From Bacteroidota bacterium (lineage in GTDB: Bacteria > Bacteroidota > Ignavibacteria > Ignavibacteriales > Ignavibacteriaceae), in contig JADFLR010000031.1 of the NCBI GenBank assembly GCA_022564295.1, positions 1 through 47,195 on the forward strand: DNA of 47,195 nt, written 5' to 3'. Position numbers and translations under genes: made by a program. Below, piece after piece: positions 7,519 to 16,639 of this stretch. Numbering within the stretch: position 1 is the stretch's first letter; each line of letters begins with the position of its first letter. The notes beneath the pieces are model-generated. The model was not told the origin of the DNA, made no database searches, and saw nothing but the letters and a program-made list of their open reading frames with translations.

Positions 7519-10149
7519 CTAATATGCCATGGCAAAACCAAAACTGAATGTGAAACGATCAGGCGATACCGCTATATATGTACTTACAACTACAGTCTCC
7601 TCCAAATAAGAGAGCCATAATCCACCTCCGTATGATGGATGCCATTTATCAGAATCCTGTCTATCGCCTTCTACAAAAACTCTACCTGTTTCTGCAAATA
7701 GATTTATACCAAAGTTACTTTTAAAAAGTACTTTCATCTTAGTAAGCCATATTCTTGCTTCTGCCTGCCCGAATACAGAAGCATCACCTGCAAACCTCCA
7801 CCTATTGTACCCTCGTAAATTTTCAATTCCTCCAAGAAATGCTGCCGCATAAAACGGATATTTACCCCACACTTTTTCACCACCGGCACGTAAAGCTAAT
7901 GTAGCTCCATTGAAAATACTAAATGGAAGATAACCCCTAAGATCAATACCGGCTCTGTAAAATGTTTCATCAATATCAAATACTTTTGGAAACACTGCAC
8001 CACGAATATCTGCATAAAAACCACTTGAGGGCACGACTGCATTATCACGTTTATCTATTTCAAAACCTCCGTGCAGACCCAACGGATTAAGCTCTCCGAG
8101 TCCATACGTTCCATAAGTAAAATCATCCAGTAATTCTACGTTATTCATTTTAGTGTTTGTATGAATGAAAGAAAAACCAACTCTGCCTACGAAGTTTTGA
8201 GAAAAGCTAAAGTAAAACATCGGGAAAATTGTAAACAATTCCTGGTCAATCCTGAAAAAATCATTTGCATCAAGTTCATCATCAAAAGATGTTTCGTTGC
8301 CGAACCCAAAATATCTTGTAGCAAACAAAGTGGAATAGATTACTCTTAAATTTAGTCTGCCGTTCCTTACCAGCGAATAAAAATCTCCGCTATAATTGAT
8401 TGTACCGCCTCCAATACTTGAGTAGCTGCCAATTATCTGCTGAACATATTCCACGGGTCTTTCTCTGAAATTATATTTACTGAGTTGAGTTCCTGCACCA
8501 AGAGTAATTCCATTGTCTGTATCAAAACCAAAAACAGGAATTGGAAGCCAACGATGACCACGATCAATAAAGATCGGTTCATATTTTTCTCCATCATCTT
8601 TTGGTTCAGGTTCGGGATGATCATCATAATCAGTACCGGCGCCAGCACTTACAATTGTATTTTCATCACTATCATAAAAATATGTTCTTCTTTGAACAGC
8701 AGTAAAAGGAGTAATCGAAAGAAAATATCCGTGGACTACAGATTCATCAATTAATTCATCTTCGCCTTTTCCGCCAATAATTCTGATAAGAGGACTATAA
8801 TCACATTCCCCTCTAACAACTACTTTATCATTACCATCATTTAGAAATATTCTTATATCAATTGTGATTTCATTATCGAATACTTTATGAAATAATGGTT
8901 TGCCTTTTTTATCACCCGTTTTCTTAGCCTTTTTATAAACAGTTACTTCCGTTGTAAGATCATCCAACCGGTTTACTACAACGTAATCATCTTTGGCACT
9001 GCAATAAACATCTGCAAACTTATTAACCAACCGGTAATATTCATCCGAAGCATTTTGAAGATTATTTCTTCTTGATTTTAATTTTGAAGTTAATTCTTCC
9101 GCATTTATTGGGTAAGCTTCGGAAGGCAGTTCATTAACAGCTCTATCTATAGCATCATCCGTAATTTTGCCCTGAATTACGGTTGCTATAGAATCCCATG
9201 TAGGTTTATCTAGTTCTGCTAGTATTCTGCGATCTAAAAATCGACCATTCCAGGTTAAGTCTTTCAATTGAGGATAATCATAACCGAAATTATTTAATTG
9301 CGGAATCAAGTAAGCGGCTATATAAGGAAAAAAGCCATCATATCTTGAGAATGCCTGATCTCTATCGCGAGGGATGGGATACCAGCCGTCTATTTCATCT
9401 TCATTATACTTTGCCCATCTCCATTGATCCATGTGCCTGTCCCAATCATTGAGAAGAATATCCATTAACCTTGCTTTAAGAAATTCCTTTGCATTAATTT
9501 TTTCACTTCTTTTTTTCTCAAGATAATTTAATAGTTTATAAGTTCCTTTTACATCTATGGCTCCTGCAAATCCCGGTTCATCATCTTCACCCTCATCAGG
9601 ATGCACTTCTATAAATCCGAGCATTCCTCCAAACTCATCTCTAAACTCACCAAGCTTTTCATTATCGGGAAGGTAAACTAATTTGGCTTTAGCTTCTGTT
9701 AGATCAGCCGCTTCTAGTAAGGGAAATACTACCAGAGGGGCTAGAGGATTTGATGTACTGATCTGATCCTTCACAATATCTTCGGCAATCGATTCCTGCA
9801 AATCGAGAGGTAATACTTTTGAAGGATCTTTATTTACTGAACGAAATTTCCAGGACTGACCATCGGCACCAATAAAACGTAAAGACTTTGTCTGATAACC
9901 TCCGCCTTTCTTTAAGGGTGTAAGCCCACCCGCAAAATTATTAAGATTAAGAATTTCAACTTTTAAAGGAGTGGTCCATAAATCCCGCCAATGAGATCCA
10001 AAAAAAACTTCATGCAGCCATCCAGCTTCGTACTCAGCACCTGGTACTATGGTTATGTAATTTACCGTCGTATCAGTTTGAGCAAATGCTAAATGAAACA
10101 TGCTGAACAAAACCATCAACACTATTTTAATAATTGAACTGAGGTTCAT
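7519..10149 (-). CDS. Outer-membrane BamA/ShlB-type barrel with kinase-like periplasmic domain (paralogue 1)
   Basis: An 876-residue exported protein with a signal peptide ending near AFA-Q24. Residues about 85-290 carry motifs arranged as in atypical kinases: SWKFRSVNKDP (K101, possible ATP Lys), LQESIAEDI (E119/E123, possible helix C Glu), LLNDWDRHMDQWRW (D235-H239, catalytic-loop-like) and PIPRDRDQAF (259-267, metal-loop-like). Residues about 540-876 form an outer-membrane barrel of the surface-antigen/BamA class, with FGFGNETSF, DKRDN..PSSGFY, GGIENLRGY and FAETGRVF motifs. I know the architecture from Bacteroidota proteins annotated only by the barrel or an N-terminal phosphoesterase, which is absent here. 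The kinase reading is an inference. A tandem paralogue lies at 10401. Confidence 0.75.
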   Translation of the reverse strand: MNLSSIIKIVLMVLFSMFHLAFAQTDTTVNYITIVPGAEYEAGWLHEVFFGSHWRDLWTTPLKVEILNLNNFAGGLTPLKKGGGYQTKSLRFIGADGQSWKFRSVNKDPSKVLPLDLQESIAEDIVKDQISTSNPLAPLVVFPLLEAADLTEAKAKLVYLPDNEKLGEFRDEFGGMLGFIEVHPDEGEDDEPGFAGAIDVKGTYKLLNYLEKKRSEKINAKEFLKARLMDILLNDWDRHMDQWRWAKYNEDEIDGWYPIPRDRDQAFSRYDGFFPYIAAYLIPQLNNFGYDYPQLKDLTWNGRFLDRRILAELDKPTWDSIATVIQGKITDDAIDRAVNELPSEAYPINAEELTSKLKSRRNNLQNASDEYYRLVNKFADVYCSAKDDYVVVNRLDDLTTEVTVYKKAKKTGDKKGKPLFHKVFDNEITIDIRIFLNDGNDKVVVRGECDYSPLIRIIGGKGEDELIDESVVHGYFLSITPFTAVQRRTYFYDSDENTIVSAGAGTDYDDHPEPEPKDDGEKYEPIFIDRGHRWLPIPVFGFDTDNGITLGAGTQLSKYNFRERPVEYVQQIIGSYSSIGGGTINYSGDFYSLVRNGRLNLRVIYSTLFATRYFGFGNETSFDDELDANDFFRIDQELFTIFPMFYFSFSQNFVGRVGFSFIHTNTKMNNVELLDDFTYGTYGLGELNPLGLHGGFEIDKRDNAVVPSSGFYADIRGAVFPKVFDIDETFYRAGIDLRGYLPFSIFNGATLALRAGGEKVWGKYPFYAAAFLGGIENLRGYNRWRFAGDASVFGQAEARIWLTKMKVLFKSNFGINLFAETGRVFVEGDRQDSDKWHPSYGGGLWLSYLEETVVVSTYIAVSPDRFTFSFGFAMAY

Positions 10150-10177
10150 CTGTTATAATTTTAAATTTTTGTCAGAT

Positions 10178-10209
10178 GGAACTCGTTCCGATTTATCGGG
10201 ACTAGTTTC
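10178..10209. repeat. Near-perfect palindrome between barrel paralogues
   Basis: GGAACTCGTTCCGAT and ATCGGGACTAGTTTC are complementary apart from G-T wobbles, around a two-base TT centre. It is followed by no T tract on either strand and lies over 190 bases from the upstream stop codon, so it is not an ordinary terminator. It may be a dispersed palindromic repeat or a leader hairpin of the downstream minus-strand gene. Confidence 0.5.
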
Positions 10210-10400
10210 ATAATTATTACAATTAAATAGTTTTGGTAATAACAAACATTACATAGTGATTAATATAATGAATTCTTCAGTAAGGAAGAATCTTATTATA
10301 CTATCAATATAATAAATTTAGAGTTGAGAACGTTAACTTAAAAGGATTTATTCTGAATGACTTTTCCTTTGTGGAATCTGAATGGAAAATTAATGTTCAT

Positions 10401-13028
10401 TTACAATCCCATTCTCGCTCTTAGATAAAAAGTAGTTCTTTCGGTCGATTTACCAATAGTAATGGAAGTGTTCAGCGTCCTTCCTATTATAGATAGCCAA
10501 ACACCCCCACCAAAAGCAGGATGCCACTTTGTAGAATTTTCCCCATCAACAAAAACTCTTCCTGTCTCACCAAAAAAGTGTATGCCGAATTCTCCAGGTA
10601 AATATATACTGAATTTGGATACTAGTAAACGTAACTCAGCTTGTGTAGATAAGGAGGCGTCTCCTGAGAATCTTTCCCTCGAATATCCACGTAGATTATT
10701 TTTACCGCCACGGAAAGCTGCAAACTGAAACGGATATTTTGAACCCCAAACTCCTTCTCCGCTTGTTCGCAACGACAAAGTATAATTCGTTAAAATTCTT
10801 CCGCTGAAATAACCCCTTAGTTCAAATCCTCCCCTTGAAAAGAACTCTTCATTATCTAACATAGCAGGATATAATGAGCCATAGAATGAAACTAAAAACC
10901 CATTTTTCGCATTCCTGATAACGTCACGACTGTCTATCGAAAAAGCAGTATTAATTTTAAATATTTTTAAGTGACCTAATCCATACCCGGGATTATGAAA
11001 GTCTTTCAAAAGTATTTCATTCTTCATGCTTGTATTATACACGTTGTATGAAAAAGCAAACCTTATTGTGTTATACTTAAAGAAATGAAAATCTACTGAA
11101 GGTTCAATATAAAACAGATTCTGTTTCACTTCGTTAAAACCGTTATCCTCCAGTTCTTCACTATAAGGAGTTTCATTACCAAATCCATAATATTTTACCA
11201 GGTGTAATTGAGTGAAGCTCACTTCAATATTACTTTCTGCTCCTCTTATCCACGATTTTGATATCAACTTATAAAACAAATTAGCACTGTTAAGTTTTAT
11301 TGAATACGCCGCAGTAAACGTCATCCAATATTCATACGGATCCATTAAAAAATCATATACAAGCAAGGTTGGTCCGCCGCCGATAGTTATTCCATCATCA
11401 GAGCTAAGATTAAACACGGGGTTAACCTCAATTTCGTGAAATCTGTTTTTAAAATGGGGTTCATATTTATCTATATCATCTATAGGTTCAGGAATTATAC
11501 TCTTATTAATAACTGTTCCCGGTCCGGTTTTGAAAACAGATTTATTTCCGCTGTCGTAAAAAACAGCAGCATGTTCTGTATTAGGAATTGGTAAGAAGCT
11601 AAAAAGATTACCGTTTACTTTTGAGTTATCAACAAATTCATCTTTTCCATTACCGCCGATAATTCTTATTATTGGGCTTGTCTCAACTACACCATTTACA
11701 ACTGCTTTATCATCTCCATCCATTAAAAATATTCTTACTTCTGCGGTAAGTTTATTATCGAATATTTTATGATAAATAGGGGCGTCTTTTTTCTTACCGT
11801 TTTTTTTAGCTCTTCGATAATAAGAAACTTCCGTTTCATCGTTGCTCAATCTTATAACTTCAACAAAATCATCTTTATCGCTGCAATAAATATCTACAAC
11901 ATCATTAATGAGATTGTAATAATCCTCAGAGAAAGTAAAGAGTTGATCACGACGGGATCTTAATTTAAATAATAACTCAGCACCAACAATCTTTTTAATT
12001 TCAGGTGGAAGTACATTAACTGCATCTTCAATAACCTCGTCTGTTAATCTGTTCTGTACAAATGCAGTAACTGAATCCCATTGTTCTTTAGTTAGTTCAG
12101 AAAGATAACGGCGATCGAGCATCCTGCCGCTCCACGTTAAGTTTCGAGCATTAGGAAAATCAGCAGCAAAATGATTTAGTTGCAATACAAACATTTCACC
12201 AAGAGAAGGAAACACACCATCATATTTTGGGAATGCCTGGTCACGGTCACGCGGAATGGGTCGCCACAACTCTTTACCCTTCACATCATACCTTGCCCAG
12301 CGCCACTGATCCGTGTGTCTATCCCAATCACCAATATAATTATCCATCAAACGTGCTTTAAGAAATTCTTTTGAGTCTACTCTTTCGCTTCTTTTCTTTT
12401 CAAGCCGGTGGAAAAGTTTATAAGTGCCGACTATTTTTTCAGCCCCCTCAAAACCCGGCTTGCCTTCTTTGCCTTCATCGGGATGAATTTCAATCATTCC
12501 TAACATTCCTCCAAATTCTTCCCTGAATTTACCAAGCATTTCATCATCTGGGAGCACAACCAATTGCGGTTCTGCTTGAAGAACATCGACAGCATTTAAT
12601 AGAGGTGCTACTACCAATGCACCTAAAGGATTAGCGGAACTTATCTGGTCTGTTAGAACATCTGCAATTAATGATTCCTGTAAATCCGACTCTAATACTT
12701 TTGTAGGATCTTTATTGATTGAACGGAATTTATAGATGTTTCCATCCTTACCGTTAAATCGAAGCGATTTTGTTTGCAACCCACCTCCAACTTTTGTAGG
12801 TGTTATTCCCCCGGCAAAATTTTTCAGATCAAGAACCGGAACTTGCATAGGAGTTGTCCATATATCTCTCCAATGCTTTCCAAACCAGAAATTGTGGAAC
12901 CAACCAGCATCAAACTGTTTACCTGGAACTACTGTAACAAAATTAGTAGAATCGCTTTGTGAATAAGTGAACTGTAAAATACCTAATGTAAGTACAAGAA
13001 TTATTTTGATAATTGAGAGAGGTTTCAA
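10401..13028 (-). CDS. Outer-membrane barrel with kinase-like periplasmic domain (paralogue 2)
   Basis: This 875-residue paralogue of the 7519-10149 product is collinear over its whole length. The start is TTG at 13028, fixed by the signal peptide that begins immediately (IIKIILVLTLG, cleavage near TYS-Q24). The same motif set is conserved: IYKFRSINKDP (K100), LQESLIADV, GDWDRHTDQWRW (D234-H238) and PIPRDRDQAF (258-266), then the C-terminal barrel with FGFGNETPY, RGGKNNLRGYSRERF and FGETGRVFV. Conservation of the Asp/Arg/His residues while loops diverge suggests they are functional. The 250-base gap and no clear terminator allow co-transcription or separate promoters. Tandem duplication is the simplest origin. 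Confidence 0.75.
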   Translation of the reverse strand: MKPLSIIKIILVLTLGILQFTYSQSDSTNFVTVVPGKQFDAGWFHNFWFGKHWRDIWTTPMQVPVLDLKNFAGGITPTKVGGGLQTKSLRFNGKDGNIYKFRSINKDPTKVLESDLQESLIADVLTDQISSANPLGALVVAPLLNAVDVLQAEPQLVVLPDDEMLGKFREEFGGMLGMIEIHPDEGKEGKPGFEGAEKIVGTYKLFHRLEKKRSERVDSKEFLKARLMDNYIGDWDRHTDQWRWARYDVKGKELWRPIPRDRDQAFPKYDGVFPSLGEMFVLQLNHFAADFPNARNLTWSGRMLDRRYLSELTKEQWDSVTAFVQNRLTDEVIEDAVNVLPPEIKKIVGAELLFKLRSRRDQLFTFSEDYYNLINDVVDIYCSDKDDFVEVIRLSNDETEVSYYRRAKKNGKKKDAPIYHKIFDNKLTAEVRIFLMDGDDKAVVNGVVETSPIIRIIGGNGKDEFVDNSKVNGNLFSFLPIPNTEHAAVFYDSGNKSVFKTGPGTVINKSIIPEPIDDIDKYEPHFKNRFHEIEVNPVFNLSSDDGITIGGGPTLLVYDFLMDPYEYWMTFTAAYSIKLNSANLFYKLISKSWIRGAESNIEVSFTQLHLVKYYGFGNETPYSEELEDNGFNEVKQNLFYIEPSVDFHFFKYNTIRFAFSYNVYNTSMKNEILLKDFHNPGYGLGHLKIFKINTAFSIDSRDVIRNAKNGFLVSFYGSLYPAMLDNEEFFSRGGFELRGYFSGRILTNYTLSLRTSGEGVWGSKYPFQFAAFRGGKNNLRGYSRERFSGDASLSTQAELRLLVSKFSIYLPGEFGIHFFGETGRVFVDGENSTKWHPAFGGGVWLSIIGRTLNTSITIGKSTERTTFYLRARMGL

Positions 13029-13198
13029 CTTTGTTTTATATAATTATTATTAAAGGAAATAATATATAAAACTTTTTTAAAAAATAACCCTACTATTTTA
13101 CTTTAATTTCTCAAGATCATCACTACTGTTTACAATACTCAAAATCATTTTATAATATTTTATAAATCATTTATACACCTATACACATCAAGAAGAAA

Positions 13199-15058
13199 TC
13201 AAAATGGAAGTGTAACGCCCCCGGTAAAAATGAGTCCATCCTGTCCAATAGCAGCATTGCCAATTATTCCAAGGTTTGGAGGGTTAAGTATTCTTATGCT
13301 CATTCCAGGATTAACATTAAATCTTCCGGTAAAACCATCATTGTTAAAAACCTGTCCGGCATCTAAAAACGGTGCCATTTGAACATCCATCGGCATTCCT
13401 AAAAATACAATGTGCATCATTTGAAAACGAACTTCCATACTTGCAAACACAGAGTGCTGTCCATAAAACCTTCCGATATCAAATGCTCTGTCAGAAAAAT
13501 CACCGCCAAAAGTTGCCTGGTCAAAAAACGGTACATTCCGGTCAGTTGTAAATGTCCAGCTATTTCTTAAAAGTAAAGTTAATATCTGATCTCTAGTGGA
13601 AAAATATTGTCTTAGGTCGATAGAAAATTTACCATAATTTGAAACAATGTCAGAAGTTGGCACAACCTGTTCATCAACACTATTGTACTCCGCAACAAAT
13701 TTTCCGTAGAAACCGGCAGAAGGTGTAAACTCTGAATTCCTGCTGTCAAACACAAGATTAACTCTACCACCATAAACAGTTGCGCCATGAATTCCAGGAA
13801 CTTTAGCAAATTTTTCACCCGGGGATGTAAATTCTGTTGTCCATGGCATTATATCGTGTATCTTGTCATTACCATCTGAAACATCAACGTTTCGAACCTT
13901 TCCACCAACACCAAATCTCCAGTGGTTAACAGGCATCCAATAGAAGTCGAGTATACCGCCAAATTCCTGGTGGGTATAATTAGTTTTATCTTCCTCTACT
14001 GTTTCTGAACCGATGCCATAAAATCTAAAACGAGGATCCTGAAACGCATCTGCTATTAATTCATAACCAAATCTGTGTTTTTTTCCTAAAGTAAGATTTT
14101 CAACATGAGCGCGTATTCCTGCATTTTGCCCATCGGTTGATACTTGTGCAGATACCCAGTAATTAAAATACGCAGCCGGACAACTCACAGCTTCAACTGC
14201 AATTGTTGGACCTATAAACTCGTTATAAAATGCGCGAAGCTGAACCTGACCTGTCATGATGCCCTCACGTGTAACATCTAATAGAGAAACACCTAATCCA
14301 AGAGTAGCTCCGTTGTTTTCTGTAAACCCAACAAAAGGGACCCAAACGGTTTGAATATGTTTTCCATGATTATCAGGATCTATGAACAACCAATGCAGGA
14401 AGTCAGGGATTGCTGTTCCTTCGGGCCACCTGTACATAATGCTGCTCCATGGTTCAGGCAACAGATCTTCCTCATCAATAACCAGATAATCTTTTGGTAC
14501 TTCGCTTATATATGGTTCGGGAATTTCACTCTGTGTGATCTCTCCTTTTGAACTTATTGTAATTGTAGTTGTATATTTTTCGTGAACGTGTGATGAAAGA
14601 TGACCTGCATTTAATCCCGGTGTATAAGTTGCGTAAGCAGTTATTGTGTATTCACCCTCAGGAATGGAAGCATCAGTAATGAAAGGTATGATTACATGAA
14701 CCTTGCCTTCAAAAATCCGTGTTTTACCTTTATGAACAGGTACACCTCTTTCTTTTGGATTCGGAAAAAGTGCATCCCCAAATTCAAAATCTTCAATTGA
14801 TTTCATCGTAATATAAGTGGGCGGCGGAATTGTTGCAGAGGGATCATTATCACCAAGCCAAAATCCACGCGGAACTTTAAATACCATTTCCAGGGCGGAT
14901 TGCTGTCCAGGGATTACTGTTGTATTTAACGGTTTGATTGAAATATCAATTGGGTTTTCAACTGTTTGTGAAACTATTGCCGTAGTAAATAAAAGAATTA
15001 TTAACGAGATTATTAAGTGCAGTGAAATGCCTGAAAAAATGTTGATTGTTCTGTACAT
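13199..15058 (-). CDS. Outer-membrane barrel with DsbD-N-like front domain
   Basis: A 619-residue exported protein. AAGGAG lies seven bases before the ATG, and the signal sequence (IISLIILLFTTAIVSQ) spans residues 15-31. Residues about 35-170 resemble the immunoglobulin-like N-terminal domain of DsbD (VIPGQQSALEMVFKVPRGFW, then IPEGEYTITAYATYTPG), but without the Cys pair needed for electron transfer. Residues about 235-619 are a surface-antigen/BamA-type barrel with VPFVGFTENNGATLG, FYGIGSETVEEDKTNY, DSRNSEFTPSAGFY and PFLDAGQVF. It resembles the barrel of the two neighbours but lacks the kinase-like part. The role is unknown: an envelope assembly or secretion pore, or a lone barrel with a binding domain. 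Confidence 0.7.
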   Translation of the reverse strand: MYRTINIFSGISLHLIISLIILLFTTAIVSQTVENPIDISIKPLNTTVIPGQQSALEMVFKVPRGFWLGDNDPSATIPPPTYITMKSIEDFEFGDALFPNPKERGVPVHKGKTRIFEGKVHVIIPFITDASIPEGEYTITAYATYTPGLNAGHLSSHVHEKYTTTITISSKGEITQSEIPEPYISEVPKDYLVIDEEDLLPEPWSSIMYRWPEGTAIPDFLHWLFIDPDNHGKHIQTVWVPFVGFTENNGATLGLGVSLLDVTREGIMTGQVQLRAFYNEFIGPTIAVEAVSCPAAYFNYWVSAQVSTDGQNAGIRAHVENLTLGKKHRFGYELIADAFQDPRFRFYGIGSETVEEDKTNYTHQEFGGILDFYWMPVNHWRFGVGGKVRNVDVSDGNDKIHDIMPWTTEFTSPGEKFAKVPGIHGATVYGGRVNLVFDSRNSEFTPSAGFYGKFVAEYNSVDEQVVPTSDIVSNYGKFSIDLRQYFSTRDQILTLLLRNSWTFTTDRNVPFFDQATFGGDFSDRAFDIGRFYGQHSVFASMEVRFQMMHIVFLGMPMDVQMAPFLDAGQVFNNDGFTGRFNVNPGMSIRILNPPNLGIIGNAAIGQDGLIFTGGVTLPF

Positions 15059-15176
15059 ATTATTTCTCCTTACAAAATCGATGCATCGCTATTTACAAAA
15101 TATTATAAATCACTATTTGGAGTCATGATTTTGAAAAATCACATTTTCAGTATATGAATGTTTGGGAAAGAAATAT

Positions 15177-15194
15177 GTCGTCAATGAGACAACA
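15177..15194. repeat. Direct repeat, copy 1 (partner 16612-16629)
   Basis: GTCGTCAATGAGACAACA matches 16612-16629 at 17 of 18 bases. Both copies lie just beyond the 3' end of an SdiA-regulated-type frame, intact at 16640 and decayed at 15214. The repeat is therefore part of a larger diverged duplication rather than a stand-alone element. Confidence 0.75.
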
Positions 15195-15213
15195 GACGAG
15201 AGACCTATTTAGA

Positions 15214-15324
15214 TTAATTCCGAACGGGAATGATGGTTAACTTTGCATTTTTATGATTAGCCTAATCCGAAATTAAAAGTTATAAATTAGGTAAAAAAGT
15301 GATACCTTCCGGCTGGCGATGATT
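15214..15324 (-). pseudogene. Remnant of an SdiA-regulated-type gene (C-terminal end)
   Basis: The minus frame from 15324 reads NHRQPEGITFLPNL, stop, LLISD, stop, ANHKNAKLTIIPVRN, stop. The intact gene at 16640-17503 ends NHRQPEGIAFLSDLSLLISD followed by EGKEGKAKVTFITL. The homology is obvious and collinear, with two internal nonsense codons. Only the last 37 or so codons survive. At its upstream end the sequence changes abruptly into a porin fragment. Confidence 0.8.
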
Positions 15325-15360
15325 TTCCTTTATCAATTTCCTGTTTATTACTTGAACCGT
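15319..15360 (-). pseudogene. Porin gene fragment fused to the SdiA-type remnant
   Basis: These 42 bases match 22845-22886 inside the porin gene with a single mismatch. On the minus strand they read GSSNKQEIDKGKS, the same residues and frame as the porin. They join the SdiA-type remnant across shared bases (TGATTTT on the plus strand), a microhomology junction. The fragment is too short to be functional. Confidence 0.8.
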
Positions 15361-15366
15361 ATTACA

Positions 15367-15768
15367 TTATTTAATTTCCACAAGACAGTAATTATGTTGA
15401 TTCTCATCATCATAAGGATGAAGAAAAAAGTTCCTTAAATCTGCATTAAGATTATCATTAACACAGACTTTTCCACCTCTATAATGTGATTGATCTCTAT
15501 TCACATTGTAAGTTTGAAATGATGAAGCATCTGTTAACATCACTCCGAATTTTATTTCACCTTTTTCGATATTTCTATCCAATGGCGATAATGATATTTT
15601 CCCGTTCGAATCGACTACTTTAGCGATACCGTCAGCAGTAACGATTATTGTATTTTTACTATCGTCCTCTACACTTCCAGCATAAGCAGTTTGTAAAGCA
15701 ACTAACGTAAATAGCACTGAAATTAATAATTTCCATAAGATCCGGTTGATTTTATTTATTGTAATCAT
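15367..15768 (-). CDS. Small secreted protein of unknown function
   Basis: A 133-residue protein. AAGGAGAATAGAG precedes the ATG. A signal peptide covers residues 1-31 with a likely cleavage after AYA. The mature part of about 100 residues is hydrophilic and has two cysteines near the C-terminus (KVCVNDN and HNYCLVEIK), which could form a disulfide in the periplasm. I recognise no family. Its stop codon lies seven bases from the composite pseudogene scar, so it may once have been part of the same transcript. Confidence 0.65.
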   Translation of the reverse strand: MITINKINRILWKLLISVLFTLVALQTAYAGSVEDDSKNTIIVTADGIAKVVDSNGKISLSPLDRNIEKGEIKFGVMLTDASSFQTYNVNRDQSHYRGGKVCVNDNLNADLRNFFLHPYDDENQHNYCLVEIK

Positions 15769-16014
15769 CTCTATTCTCCTTAAGAGTAGTTATCATTTAG
15801 TTAGTTATCGTATCAAATATTATGTTATATATTTCCCTCATTAGATAATATTAAACGCAAAGAATCACATTTTTCCATTCACTTAAAATGTATCTTGTAT
15901 TATAATCTATTGTTCAGTATATGATCTGGTTTAACAAACATTTGAATATCTACAAATTTTTTATCAGTCGTACCAATAAATAGCAAGCTGTGTAATATTA
16001 TTTATTGGAATATT

Positions 16015-16377
16015 CTAGCAACACTCCTGCAGTCTTTCTTCAAACCAATTTCTATCTACTAAATTCATTGATGCCGTACTTTTCAGCCAATTTATTTTTT
16101 CGTTGCTCAAATTCTTATTTGCTCCGGCAAGATTTATTGCATCTATCAAAAAATGTTTTGCAAGATTTGCTGAATCAAACATGATTGGTTCGTTATCTAT
16201 GTAATCATTTCTCATAAATGTATTTAATATTGTTTCATAAAAATCGGGGGCATATCCAAGATGTTTTGCTGTATTAATAATAATTGTCCTGTCCATCTCT
16301 GAAATAACCTCATCCATTTTTACCATAATTAATAATCCCCTCAAATATTTACCTCGATCCTCTACTGGAATCTGCAT
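16015..16377 (-). CDS. TerB-like all-helical protein, hypothetical
   Basis: A 120-residue protein if the ATG at 16377 is used, which has GGAGAGG at a suitable distance; an earlier ATG six codons upstream overlaps that site. It has no signal peptide or membrane segment. The segment LIMVKMDEVISEMDRTIIINTAKHLGYAP resembles the acidic helix pairs of TerB-fold proteins (DGxISxxE pattern), and the rest is helical. TerB-fold proteins are linked to stress and metal sensing, but assignment here is only by pattern. The final residues are a Cys-Cys pair. Confidence 0.6.
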   Translation of the reverse strand: MQIPVEDRGKYLRGLLIMVKMDEVISEMDRTIIINTAKHLGYAPDFYETILNTFMRNDYIDNEPIMFDSANLAKHFLIDAINLAGANKNLSNEKINWLKSTASMNLVDRNWFEERLQECC

Positions 16378-16611
16378 CTTTACCTCTCCGATCAATTGAT
16401 AAAAAGATTTAATTACAGTAACGATTTAACTCTATTTTCTAACTCCTTTCTTAAAATAACACCTGCTACCTTTGGTAACAGTTTATTTAAAAGCTTCCTC
16501 CTGATTGATCAAATAATTGTGGACAAGCTTTTAGTAGTTCAGTTTTGTGCTATCGCATTATTTTAATAATTTATTACTGACCAACTATAGATATTTGTAA
16601 CTCAGAAATGT

Positions 16612-16629
16612 GTCGTCAATAAGACAACA
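16612..16629. repeat. Direct repeat, copy 2 (partner 15177-15194)
   Basis: GTCGTCAATAAGACAACA, one base different from copy 1, lies just past the stop of the intact SdiA-regulated-type gene. It marks the downstream edge of the duplicated segment. Confidence 0.75.
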
Positions 16630-16639
16630 AAGAGGAGAA

